DNA of 64,000 nt from Amycolatopsis sp. GM8. Its GTDB lineage: Bacteria; Actinomycetota; Actinomycetes; Mycobacteriales; Pseudonocardiaceae. The position numbers were made by a program, and so were the translations under genes. Of the stretch, positions 16,777 through 26,300 are shown piece after piece (position 1 is the first letter of the stretch; the number at the start of each line of letters is the position of its first letter). The notes beneath the pieces were generated by a model. It saw only the letters and a list, made by a program, of their open reading frames with translations, made no database searches and had not been told where the DNA came from. Location: NCBI RefSeq assembly GCF_021653975.1, contig NZ_JAJKFK010000002.1, positions 62,001 through 126,000 of the forward strand, written 5' to 3'.

Positions 16777-17801
16777 AGCCGCGCCAACTTCCTGCGGCGG
16801 CACAACAAGACGAACACCGGCGCGCCGACGATCGCGGTCACGATCCCGACTTCGATCTCCTCGACGCCACCGATGACGCGGCCGAGGATGTCCGAGCCGA
16901 TCAGCAGGATCGGCGCGAGCACCATCGAGTACGGCAGCACCCACCGCTGGTCCGGGCCGACGAGCAGCCGCGCCGCGTGCGGTATCGCCAACCCGACGAA
17001 GGTGATCGGCCCGGCGGCCGCGGTCGCCGCGCCGCACAGCAGGGTCACCGCGATCGCGACGAGCACCCGGGTGCGCCCGAGGTGCGCGCCGACCGCTTTG
17101 CCCGCCTCGTCGCCGAGCGCGAGCGCGTTGAGGGCGCGCGCCTGCGAGAGCGCGAGCAGGATGCCGGCCACGATGAACGGCGCGACCTGGCCGACCACGT
17201 CCATCCGGCGCGAGGCGAGCGAACCGACGTCCCAGAACCGGAACTGGTTGAAGGTCAACGGGTTCAGCAGCAGCACACCCACCACGAACGCGAACAGCAC
17301 GGCGGTGATCGCGGCGCCGGCGAGCACGAGCCGTTCCGGAGTGGCGGAACCGCGCCCCGCCGTGCCGAGGATGTAGGCCAGCACCGCGGCGACGGCCGCA
17401 CCGGCCAGCGCGAACCACAGGTAGCCGGTCAGCGAGGTGATCCCGAGGAAGCCGATCGCGACGACGACCGCGGCCGACGCGCCCATGTTCACGCCGAGCA
17501 GGCCGGGGTCGGCGAGCGGGTTGCGGGTGAGCGCCTGCATGAGCGCGCCGCCGAGCCCGAGCCCCGCGCCGACGAGCAGGCCGAGCAGCGTCCGCGGGAT
17601 CCGCAGGTCGTGGATGATCACGGCCTCGCTGGAGCCGTCGCTGTGCCAGAGCAGGTCCCAGGTCGCCGTGAACGGGATGCCCTTGGCGCCGACCCACAGG
17701 CCGGCCAGGCAGGTGAAGACGAGCAGTGCCAGGGCGAGCACCAAGCCCGATGCTCTCGAAACTGAGCGCCGCTCTCGGGCTTGCTCAGTGTTCACCGCCA
17801 T
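16773..17801 (-). CDS. Ferric-siderophore ABC transporter permease (FecC type), pair 1
   Basis: 342 residues, FecCD family with about ten helices. The signature segments LRIPRTLLGLLVGAGLGLGG and ALTRNPLADPGLLGVNMGA are present, with GDEAGKAVGAHLGRTR at the coupling interface to the ATPase. It is the first gene of the permease pair and starts four bases from an iron box (17806-17824), so it is expected to be derepressed by iron starvation. It resembles the FecC-type gene at 45386-46369 closely in layout, giving two parallel uptake channels in one cluster. Confidence 0.92.
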   Translation of the reverse strand: MAVNTEQARERRSVSRASGLVLALALLVFTCLAGLWVGAKGIPFTATWDLLWHSDGSSEAVIIHDLRIPRTLLGLLVGAGLGLGGALMQALTRNPLADPGLLGVNMGASAAVVVAIGFLGITSLTGYLWFALAGAAVAAVLAYILGTAGRGSATPERLVLAGAAITAVLFAFVVGVLLLNPLTFNQFRFWDVGSLASRRMDVVGQVAPFIVAGILLALSQARALNALALGDEAGKAVGAHLGRTRVLVAIAVTLLCGAATAAAGPITFVGLAIPHAARLLVGPDQRWVLPYSMVLAPILLIGSDILGRVIGGVEEIEVGIVTAIVGAPVFVLLCRRRKLARL

Positions 17802-17805
17802 GAAG

Positions 17806-17824
17806 TTAGAGTAGCCTTACCTAC
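17806..17824. promoter_or_regulatory. Iron box (DtxR/IdeR/DmdR-type operator), permease side
   Basis: TTAGAGTAGCCTTACCTAC matches 14 of 19 positions of the TTAGGTTAGGCTAACCTAA consensus. It lies directly upstream of the fecC-type gene (start 17801) in the divergent promoter region. Confidence 0.75.
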
Positions 17825-17892
17825 CTATCGACTTCCGAGGCGGGGCGCCTGATTGGTCCGGGTTCGTGATCTACAGCGCCTTGACTTGAAAC

Positions 17893-17911
17893 TTTGGGTA
17901 GGCAAACCTAA
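17893..17911. promoter_or_regulatory. Iron box, binding-protein side
   Basis: TTTGGGTAGGCAAACCTAA matches 16 of 19 positions of the iron-box consensus. It ends six bases before the ATG of the lipoprotein gene. There is no room for a ribosome-binding site after the box, so the transcript may be leaderless and bound repressor would cover the transcription start. Confidence 0.8.
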
Positions 17912-17916
17912 CTGCC

Positions 17917-18924
17917 ATGACCTCTTCGTTCACGCGCCGGTTCCTGGCGGGCGCACTGGCCTCGGCGTTACTGGTCGTGACCGGGTGCGGCGCCGGGAGT
18001 GACACGGCACAGCAGGCGCCCGGCGCCGACGGTGGGGCGTACCCGGTCACGATCGCGCACAAGTACGGCAGCACCACGATCACGGCCGCACCCAAGCGGG
18101 TCGTCACCGTCGGCCTGACCGAGCAGGATTCGTTGCTCGCACTGGGCGTGGTGCCGGTCGGCACCACCGAGTGGTTCGGCAAGTTCCCCGGCGCGATCGG
18201 CCCGTGGGCGCAGGACGAGCTCGGCACCGCCCCGAAGCCGGAAGTGCTGTCCGACACCGACGGACCGCAGTACGAGAAGATCGCCGCGCTCCGGCCGGAC
18301 CTGATCATCGGCCTGTACTCCGCGCTGACCCAGGAGCAGTACGACACGCTGTCGAAGATCGCGCCGACGGTCGCCCAGCCCAAGGACGTCAGCGACTACG
18401 GCATCTCCTGGCAGGAATCGACGCGCACGATCGGCAAGATCCTCGGGAAATCGGCGGAGGCCGGCAAGCTGGTGTCCGATGTGGAGGCTCGCTTCACCAA
18501 GGCCCGTGCGGACAATCCGGCGTTCGCCGGCGCGACCGCGCTCGTCGTGACCAACTACCAGGGCTATTTCGTGTACAGCAGCGAAGATCCGCGCTCCCGG
18601 GTGCTGACCTCGCTCGGCTTCGTGCTGCCCGGCGATCCGGCCACCAACAACAAGTTCGGCGCCAACATCTCCGCCGAGCACACCGATCTGCTCAACGTCA
18701 AGGCGCTCGTCTGGCTCACGAACGCCGACACCCACAACACGCTCAACGCCGACAAGCTCTACTCGAACCTCGACGTCGCCAAGCAGAAGCGCGAAGTCTT
18801 CGTGCCCGACGACACCGAATACGGCAGCGCGATGTCCTTCGTGAGCGTGCTGAGCCTGCCGTACCTACTGGACCAGCTCGTACCGCAGCTCGCCGCAGCT
18901 GTCGACGGTAATCCCGCCACCTGA
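17917..18924 (+). CDS. Ferric-siderophore-binding lipoprotein 1
   Basis: 335 residues. The n-region MTSSFTRRF, a hydrophobic stretch and the lipobox VVTGC (Cys24) predict a lipoprotein anchored outside the membrane. The rest is a FecB/FhuD-type class III binding protein: YPVTIAHKYGSTTI, PKRVVTVGLTEQDSLLALGV, then IAALRPDLIIGLY and a C-terminal lobe. It captures ferric siderophore for a FecCD permease. The second binding-protein gene follows after 20 bases, giving two probable paralogues in one iron-controlled operon, perhaps for different forms or species of siderophore. Confidence 0.92.
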   Translation: MTSSFTRRFLAGALASALLVVTGCGAGSDTAQQAPGADGGAYPVTIAHKYGSTTITAAPKRVVTVGLTEQDSLLALGVVPVGTTEWFGKFPGAIGPWAQDELGTAPKPEVLSDTDGPQYEKIAALRPDLIIGLYSALTQEQYDTLSKIAPTVAQPKDVSDYGISWQESTRTIGKILGKSAEAGKLVSDVEARFTKARADNPAFAGATALVVTNYQGYFVYSSEDPRSRVLTSLGFVLPGDPATNNKFGANISAEHTDLLNVKALVWLTNADTHNTLNADKLYSNLDVAKQKREVFVPDDTEYGSAMSFVSVLSLPYLLDQLVPQLAAAVDGNPAT

Positions 18925-18944
18925 TGAGGAAAGGCAAGTTCTCC

Positions 18945-19949
18945 ATGTCCCGTAAGAGAGTTCTCGGTGCACTGCTGCTCGCCGGCGCCGTTTCGTTCGG
19001 CCTGGTCGCGTGTGGCGACGTGCAGGACTCGTCGTCCTCGCCCAGCTCGGCCCCCGCCGCGGCCGCCGACGCGGCGGCGTTCCCGGTGACGATCACGCAC
19101 AAGTTCGGCTCGACCACGATCGAGAAAGCGCCTTCACGTGTCGTCGTGATCGGCACGTCGAGCGACGACCTGGACGCGGCGCTCGCACTCGGGGTGACGC
19201 CGGTCGCGTTCTTCGACAAGTCCGGTTCGGACGGGGTGCCCAGCTACCTGCAGGGCAAGCTGGACCCCTCGAAGACCAAGCTCGTCAACGCTGCCAACGG
19301 GGTCAACGCCGAAGAGGTCGGCGCGCTCACCCCCGACCTGATCCTGGCCACCGCCGACTACGGCCTCGATCAGGAGTACGCGAACCTCTCGAAGGTCGCG
19401 CCCACCATCGGTTACGCGACCGAGTGGGGCGCGCAGACCTGGCAAGAACATGTGCAGGTGACGGCGAAGGCGCTCGGCAAGACCGCCGAGGCGCAGAAGA
19501 TCATCGACACCACGCAGGCCGCGATCGACAAGGTGAAGGCGGACTACCCGAAGGCGGCGGGCAAGACGTTCACCGCGTCGGTCGGCAACACCCCGGGCAA
19601 GGTGTTCACGCTCGTGTCGCAAAAGGACTTCGCCGTGCAGCTGGTCCAGTCGCTGGGCCTGAAGCTGAGCCCGGCGATCGCCGGGCTGGGGCAGAACGAC
19701 TCCGGCAGCCCGACGGGTTCGCTGACCCCGGAGCAGTACGACAAGCTGGGCGCGGATCTGGTGATCATCGCCTTCACCTCGCCGGACCTGCAGCAGGCCT
19801 TCGAGAGCAACCAGCTCGTGGCGAGCGTCAAGTCCGGCGACTACCTGGTAGTCGACATGGAGACGATCTCGGCGCTGCGCTACCCGACGGTCTATGACAT
19901 CCCGTGGGTGCTGGACAAGCTGAAGCCGGGCCTGGCGAAGCTTTCCTGA
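18945..19949 (+). CDS. Ferric-siderophore-binding lipoprotein 2
   Basis: 334 residues from ATG 18945, which has AGGAAAGG ten bases upstream. An in-frame ATG at 18924 that overlaps the preceding stop would add seven residues. MSRKRVLGALLLAG and the lipobox LVAC predict a lipoprotein. The FecB-type core reads FPVTITHKFGSTTI, PSRVVVIGTSSDDLDAALAL, then VGALTPDLILATADYG. It diverges clearly from the first binding protein outside the opening motif, so ligand range may differ. It ends at a strong bidirectional terminator. Confidence 0.92.
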   Translation: MSRKRVLGALLLAGAVSFGLVACGDVQDSSSSPSSAPAAAADAAAFPVTITHKFGSTTIEKAPSRVVVIGTSSDDLDAALALGVTPVAFFDKSGSDGVPSYLQGKLDPSKTKLVNAANGVNAEEVGALTPDLILATADYGLDQEYANLSKVAPTIGYATEWGAQTWQEHVQVTAKALGKTAEAQKIIDTTQAAIDKVKADYPKAAGKTFTASVGNTPGKVFTLVSQKDFAVQLVQSLGLKLSPAIAGLGQNDSGSPTGSLTPEQYDKLGADLVIIAFTSPDLQQAFESNQLVASVKSGDYLVVDMETISALRYPTVYDIPWVLDKLKPGLAKLS

Positions 19950-19952
19950 CCT

Positions 19953-20001
19953 GACAACGAAGGCCTCCTCCCTGCTAGTTCGGGAGGAGGCCTTCGTTGT
20001 C
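19953..20001. terminator. Bidirectional terminator between binding-protein and NRPS operons
   Basis: A perfect 20-bp stem (19953-19972 with 19982-20001; arm begins GACAACGAAG) with a 9-base loop TGCTAGTTC. It lies three bases after the binding-protein stop codon and three bases from the convergent NRPS stop codon at 20005. Confidence 0.9.
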
Positions 20002-20004
20002 GCG

Positions 20005-23000
20005 TCAGGACAGTTCAGCGTCCACATCGGACTCGTCGAGCGCGTCGACCTCCAGGTAGATCTCGGCGACCTGCGCGAGCCTGCCGGGGGTGGTCTCGTC
20101 GGCGAGCAGGCGGGCGGCCATCGCGCTCACGCTGAGCGTCGCGAACAACGTCCGCACCGAGATCCCGTTGCTGTCCAAGGCTTCCCGCAACCGGCCGACG
20201 ATCATCGTGGCCAGCACGGAGTCACCGCCGAGGGCGAAGAACGGGTCGTCGACGCCGACCCGGCCGACCTCCAGGACGTCCGCCCACACCTTCGCGAGCA
20301 CCTGCTCCAACGGTGTTTTCGGCGCCACGTAGGAGTCCGTCTCGGCCGCCCAATGCGTCGCGACGGCGCGCCGGTCCACCTTTCCGTTGGCGGTCAACGG
20401 CATTTCGCCGAGCACCACCACCCGCGCGGGCACCATGTGCGGCGGCAGCATCGTCCGCGCGAACTCGCGCACCTCGTCCGCCATGACCTCGCCCGCGACC
20501 GCGGCCACGAGCTGGTTGCCCGCCACACCGGCGATCCCGCGCCGGACCGCGGGATGCTCGGCCAGCGCGGCCTCGATCTCGCCCAGCTCGATCCGCACTC
20601 CTCGCACCTTGACCTGGTGATCACGGCGGCCGAGGAACTCGAGCGTCCCGTCGGGCCAGTACCGCGCCATGTCGCCGGTGCGGTACCAGCGGCGCCCTTC
20701 GTACTCCACGAACCGGTCGGCCGTACGCTCCGGATCGGCGCGATAACCATGTGCGACACCATCTCCGCCGATCCACAGCTCGCCGCCGACCCAGTCCGGG
20801 CAGTCGCGGCCACGGGAATCGACCACGCGGCAGGCGACGTTGCGCAGCGGCGTGCCGTAGGGCACCGACCGCCACTGCGTCGGCACGCCGTGCACCTCGC
20901 ACACCGTCGAGTGGATCGCGGTTTCGGTAGTGCCGCCGAGTCCGGCGAACCGGCAGCGCGGCGCGTGTGCGGCGACGCGCCCGGGCAGGTCGGTGCCGAC
21001 CCAGTCGCCGCCGAGCAGCACGGTGCGCAGCCCGGTCAGCTCACCGGGGCGGGCGGAGACCAGCAGCATGTCCAGCAGCGCCGGCACGCAGTTGACGAGG
21101 GTAACCCCTTGCGCCGCAACGAGTTCGGCCCATGCTCGGGCGTCCTTCCGGTCGCCTTCCTCGACGAGGACGACCGCGCCACCGGCACCGAGCAGACCGA
21201 AGATGTCGTACACGGAGAGGTCGAAGTCCAAAGCGGACACTGCGAGGCAGCGGTCCGACTCGCCGATGCCGAAGCGCTCGCTGAGGTCGTCGATCGTGTT
21301 CATCGCCGCCCGGTGCGGGACCTCGACACCCTTGGGCTCGCCGGTGGATCCCGACGTGAACAGCACGTAGGCCACCGACTCCTCGTCCACGCGCACGGGT
21401 TCGGCGAGTGGTTCGGCGTTGCTGTCGGCGCTGGTCAGGACGGTGCGGAGGCCTGCAATGCGGCGGATGCGCTCGGCTCGCGCCGACGGCTGGTCGACGC
21501 CGATCGGCACATACGTGGCACCGGCGGCGAGCACGCCGAGGACCGCCGCGATCTGGTCCGGACCTTTCGGCAGGCTCACGCCGACCGTGTCCCCCGGCGA
21601 GACGTCCAGCGACGCCGCGATCTTGAGCGCGCGCTCGGCGAGTTCGCCGTAGCTGATCGAGCCGGTGGCCCACAGCAAGGCTGGTGCATCAGGGTTTTGC
21701 CGCGCCCGCTCGAAGAACCCGTCGTGCAGGAGCTTCCCGCTCCGCGGACCGGCGGTGTCGTTGACCTTCGCGCGGACTTCGGCTTGCGCCGAGGGCAGCG
21801 CACCGCCCACCGGGCGGTCCCAGGCCGCGTCGTCCTGGCCGAGCCGGGTGATCAGGCTGTGGAAGGCGGCGAACATGTCGTCGATCAGGCCGCCCGGGAA
21901 GGCGTTTTCACGCACGTCCCAGTTGATCAGCAGGCCCCCGTTGACCTCGGTGACCTGCGCGTCCAGCAGCACCTGCGGGCCCTGCGAGATGATCCACACG
22001 GCCTCGCCGAACAAGCGGCGGACATCGGCGTCGAACAGCTCGCCGAGGTTCAGCGCGCTCGTGAACACGACGGGTGCGAGCACCTGCTCGCCCTGGTGCC
22101 GCGACAGGTCCCGCAGCACCTCGACACCCGAATAAGCCGCATGCGCGGCGTCGGCGTGCATCCGGTCCTGCAGCGCCCGCGCGTGGTCCACAAAGGACGC
22201 CTCCGCGGACAGGTCCACGTCCAGCAGCACGGATCCGGTGAAGTCGCCGACGAGCTGGTCGACCTCCGGGTGTGCGCTCTCTCGGTCGAACATCGGCACG
22301 TTGAGCAGGAACCGCGGCTGCGCGCTCCACGACGCGAGCGACTCCGCGAACGCGGTCGCGACGACCATCGCCGGGGTCAATCCGTGCTCGTGCGCCCGCG
22401 AGGAAAGGTTCTTGCGGTCCTCCGGCGCGAGCCAGTGGTGCCGCCGGGTCACGCGCGTCGCGTCGCCGCGCTCGCCCTCCGGCACGAGCGGCAGGTCGGG
22501 CGCCGCAGGCAGTTCCGGAATCCTTTGCTGCCACCATTCGCGGGCCCGCTCGCGGTCGGCCTGCCGCGCCGGCTCGCGTTCGGCCAGGTAGCGCGGGTAG
22601 CTGTAACCGATCGGCTCGAACTCGGGGTTCTCGTAGAACCGCGCGAGGTCGGCGAGCAGCACGCGGTAGCTGAGCGCGTCGGCGGCGAGCATGTCGACGT
22701 CGACGTGCAGCCGCGTCCGACCAGCGGACAGGCGGCTGAGCTGGATCGCGAACACCTCGCCCTCGGCGACGTTGAGCCGCTCGTGCGAGGATCGGTCCCG
22801 GATCGCTTCCAGCTCCGTCTCGTCCTCGATGTCATGCACGACGAGCAACGGCTGGGCGCGCTCGGACAAGATCTGCTGACGGCCGTCGTCGGTGAACTTC
22901 GCGCGCAGCATGCCATGTCGCTCGACCAGCGCCCGCACGGCTTGTTCGAGCTTCGCCGGGTCGACATCCTGGCCGTCGAACTCGACGTAGAGGTGTGCGG

Positions 23001-23355
23001 CGACCGAACCGAGCGTGGTCTCCTCGTCACGGCCGATCCAATACGCGTGCTGCATCAGCGCCAGCGGGAACGGCTCGCTCTCGTCGATGTCCATCGTGAC
23101 AACGGGTTCCGGCGCGACCCCGGCCGCGTCGGCGAGCACCTCGCGCCAGCCGGCGAGCGTCGGGCTCTTCGCCAGCTGCGCGAAGCCGACCTTGATCCCG
23201 CGGCGGCGCCACTTGTTCGCGACCTGCATGAGCTGAATGGAGTCCAGGCCCCACTCGATCAGGCTGTCGCTTTCGGACAGTCCGGCCGCTTCCGGGCCCA
23301 GTAGGTCGGTGACCTCCCGCAGGAGCTCCCCCGCCGTCGGCTGCTGACTCACCAC
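20005..23355 (-). CDS. NRPS-D: ArCP-Cy-A-PCP, loading and heterocyclisation module
   Basis: 1,116 residues. An aryl-carrier domain (about 1-80; GLDSIQLM, Ser39) is followed by a cyclisation domain (about 95-530). The latter carries the Cy signature D-x4-D-x2-S as DMLAADALS (221-229), PVVFTS and [12 protein letters not shown]. An adenylation domain (about 545-1020; [22 protein letters not shown]) and a PCP (about 1025-1100; LGGDSVLA) complete it. The salicyl-AMP ligase should load the ArCP; Cy then condenses and cyclises Cys, Ser or Thr to a hydroxyphenyl-thiazoline or oxazoline. My hand-read code is D-L-Y-N-L-G-L-I-H-K, nearest to cysteine codes but with two differences. There is no epimerase, so the product passes to an LCL condensation domain. 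It starts at GTG 23355 or 23352 (GTGA overlap with NRPS-C). Confidence 0.93.
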   Translation of the reverse strand: MVSQQPTAGELLREVTDLLGPEAAGLSESDSLIEWGLDSIQLMQVANKWRRRGIKVGFAQLAKSPTLAGWREVLADAAGVAPEPVVTMDIDESEPFPLALMQHAYWIGRDEETTLGSVAAHLYVEFDGQDVDPAKLEQAVRALVERHGMLRAKFTDDGRQQILSERAQPLLVVHDIEDETELEAIRDRSSHERLNVAEGEVFAIQLSRLSAGRTRLHVDVDMLAADALSYRVLLADLARFYENPEFEPIGYSYPRYLAEREPARQADRERAREWWQQRIPELPAAPDLPLVPEGERGDATRVTRRHHWLAPEDRKNLSSRAHEHGLTPAMVVATAFAESLASWSAQPRFLLNVPMFDRESAHPEVDQLVGDFTGSVLLDVDLSAEASFVDHARALQDRMHADAAHAAYSGVEVLRDLSRHQGEQVLAPVVFTSALNLGELFDADVRRLFGEAVWIISQGPQVLLDAQVTEVNGGLLINWDVRENAFPGGLIDDMFAAFHSLITRLGQDDAAWDRPVGGALPSAQAEVRAKVNDTAGPRSGKLLHDGFFERARQNPDAPALLWATGSISYGELAERALKIAASLDVSPGDTVGVSLPKGPDQIAAVLGVLAAGATYVPIGVDQPSARAERIRRIAGLRTVLTSADSNAEPLAEPVRVDEESVAYVLFTSGSTGEPKGVEVPHRAAMNTIDDLSERFGIGESDRCLAVSALDFDLSVYDIFGLLGAGGAVVLVEEGDRKDARAWAELVAAQGVTLVNCVPALLDMLLVSARPGELTGLRTVLLGGDWVGTDLPGRVAAHAPRCRFAGLGGTTETAIHSTVCEVHGVPTQWRSVPYGTPLRNVACRVVDSRGRDCPDWVGGELWIGGDGVAHGYRADPERTADRFVEYEGRRWYRTGDMARYWPDGTLEFLGRRDHQVKVRGVRIELGEIEAALAEHPAVRRGIAGVAGNQLVAAVAGEVMADEVREFARTMLPPHMVPARVVVLGEMPLTANGKVDRRAVATHWAAETDSYVAPKTPLEQVLAKVWADVLEVGRVGVDDPFFALGGDSVLATMIVGRLREALDSNGISVRTLFATLSVSAMAARLLADETTPGRLAQVAEIYLEVDALDESDVDAELS

Positions 23356-26300
23356 GTGCCCAGCTCCTCTTCGAACTCGTCGAACTCGTCCTGACTGATA
23401 TCCACAAGGGACAGATCGGGTTTGGCTTCCGCCAGCGCTTCCCCGAGTTTCTGTACCAGAGCCGCCACGTCGTGCGGGCTGATCAGGCTGATGCGCAGCT
23501 CACCGTCGATGGCGGCCGCGTTCACCTCCAGCGCCCAGTCCGGGCGCCTGCCGGGCTTCGGCGGCACGCGCAGCATCGGCGCCTCCGGCGCGACCGACCA
23601 GGCCGAGCCGTCGCTCGCGTCGACCCGGCCGAGGTAGTTGAGCACGATGGTCGGCTCCGGCAGGCCGAGCGGGCGCAACAGTCCGTAGCCGAGGCCGTGG
23701 TCGGGCAGGTCTTCGACACGTCCGTTGGCACGCAAGGGAAAGATCGTGGTGAACCAGCCGACCGTCGCGGACAGGTCGACGCCGGGCGCGATCTGCTCCT
23801 CGCGGCCGTGGCCTTCGACGGCGATCACGGCGTTGTCCACGCCGAGGGCCTGGCCGAGCGCGCGGATCAGCGCCTGCTGGACATCGCCGGTGGGCAGCGG
23901 TGCGGTGAACTCGGTGACCTGCGGCTCGGCGGCGATCAGGGGCAGCACCTGGTCGGCGCCGTCGAGGATGCCGCGCCACAGGTCCCACTCGCCGCTGCGG
24001 TCCTGCTGTCCGAGCAGCTCGCTCCAGCGACGGAACGAGGTGCCGGCGCGGATCAGCTCGTGCCCCTGCCAGGCTTCGGCGAGGTCGTCGAGCAGAATCC
24101 GCCAGGACACGCCGTCGACGACGAGGTGGTCGGCGACGATCAGCACCCGGTCGTCGAACCAGACCACCTGCAGCATCCGGTCGTCGGTGAGCCGGCCGCG
24201 CGCGGCGAGCAGTTCGTCGTCCAGGGAGCCGGTGGCCCTGGTCAGGATTTCCTTGGCAGGGAAGGATTCCTCTGGGATGACAAGCGTCTCGCCGTCCCAG
24301 CGGGCGCGCAGGACGTCGTGCCGGTCGAGGATCGCCTGCACGGTGCGCAGGAGTTCCTGTTCCGCCAGGTTTTCCGGTGCCGCGAGGAGCATCGCCTGGT
24401 AGAGCCCGCGGTAACGCATGATCGGCGTCGGCTCGACGCGCCCGTGCGGGGTGCCGGTGTGCACGACGAAGCCACCCGCGGCGGCGAGCCCGGCCGGTGT
24501 GCGGTGTTCGAAGATCTGCCGCGGGGTGAGCGTGATGCCGGCCTTGCGGGCGCGGCTGACGAGCTGCACGGAGATGATGCTGTCGCCGCCGAGTTCGAAG
24601 AAGCTGTCGTGGATACCGACCTCGGGCAAGCGCAGGGTCTCCGCGAAAAGCTTGCACAGCAGACGTTCCCGCTCGTCACGTGGCTTGTCGTCGCCGGCGA
24701 GGGCGGCGAAGTCCGGCGCTGGAAGCGCTTTCCGGTCGAGCTTGCCGCTCGGGCTCAGTGGCAGCTCGGCGAGTGACACGACCGCGGCGGGAACCATGTG
24801 CTCGGGCAGAGTCTTCGCCAGCTCTTGCTTGACGTCGCTTGCGTCGCCGACGACGTACGCGACCAGCCGGCCGTCCCGCACCACGACGGCCGCCTGCTGC
24901 TCGATCGCCGCCTCGATCTCGCCGAGCTCGACCCGGAAGCCGCGGATCTTGACCTGGTCGTCGGTCCGGCCGAGGTAGTGCAGCACCCCGTCGACCTGCC
25001 GCACGAGGTCGCCGGTGCGGTACAAGCGGCCGTTCTCGTGCGCGACGAACCGGGACGCCGTGAGCCCGGGCCGGTTGAGGTAGCCGCGCGCGAGCTGGAC
25101 GCCGCCGAGATACAGCTCCCCCGGCACTCCAGACGGAACCGGCCGGAGAAGGCGGTCGAGGACATGCACTTCGGTGTTCCAGACGGGCGTGCCGATCGCG
25201 ACTTCATCGGTGACGGTCCAATGTGTGACGTCGACGGCAGCTTCGGTGGGGCCGTAGAGGTTGTGCATCCCAGGCTTGGCGATGTCTGCTGGAAGCGCTT
25301 CCCCGCTGGTGATCACCCGCTTGGGCAACGGCTTCTCGCCGTAGGCCCTGAGCATCGATGGAACAAAGTGGACGGTCGTCACCTGGTCCATGATCGACGC
25401 CAGGTAGTCGGGATCCTTGTGACCGCCCGGCTTCGCCACCACCAACTTCGCGCCCGTGATGAGGGGCCAGAAGAATTCCCACACCGACACATCGAAACTC
25501 GACGGCGTCTTCTGCAACACGGCGTCTTCGGGCGTGAGGTGATACTCGTGCTGCATCCACAACAGGCGGTTCACGATCGCCTGATGCGAGACCACGACAC
25601 CCTTCGGGCGTCCGGTCGAACCCGATGTGTAGATCACATAAGCCGCGTTATCCGGGCCCGGCTTTGTCGTCGCAGCGGCCCCATCAAGCGCCGCAGGAAG
25701 AACTACCGTCGGCTGAGCATCGGAGATCATGAACTCCAACCGCTCCTCCGGATACGACGGATCCAGCGGCAGGTACGCACCACCAGCCTTCAGCACACCG
25801 AGGAGCGACACGATCAAATCCAGCGAACGGTCCTGCCGAATCCCCACGATCCGATCCGGACCCACACCCGCCGCGGCCAGACCCGAGGCCAACTCGGCCG
25901 CTCGTGCATCCAACTCCGCGTAGGTCAGCGATTCGCCCTCGAACACCACCGCCGTGGCCTCCGGCGTCCGCGCCACCTGCGCCTCGAACAGCTCGGGCAG
26001 GGTCGTCTCCGGCACCTCGACCGACGGGAACGACTCGGCCTCGCCGAGTGCCAACTGCGACAATGGCCGGTCCGGGTCGCCGACCAGCAGTTCGACCACC
26101 GCCACGAACCGGCGCACAATATCGTCCACTGTGGACCGATCGAACAGGTCCTTGCTGTAGACGAGCCAGCCGTCGATCCCGCTCGTGCCCTCGAAGAGGT
26201 GGAACGACAGGTCCATCCGCGCGGCGTAGAACTCGACGTGTTCCTCGCGCATCGACGCCGCCCCGAACGGCACGGCAGCGCGCGGCGCCTGCTGGTAGGC

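Noticed and set aside
20353-23304. A 983-residue plus-strand frame opposite NRPS-D, and similar long frames opposite the other NRPSs
   Set aside because: Composition typical of reverse-complement shadows of GC-rich genes; NRPS motifs are on the minus strand.
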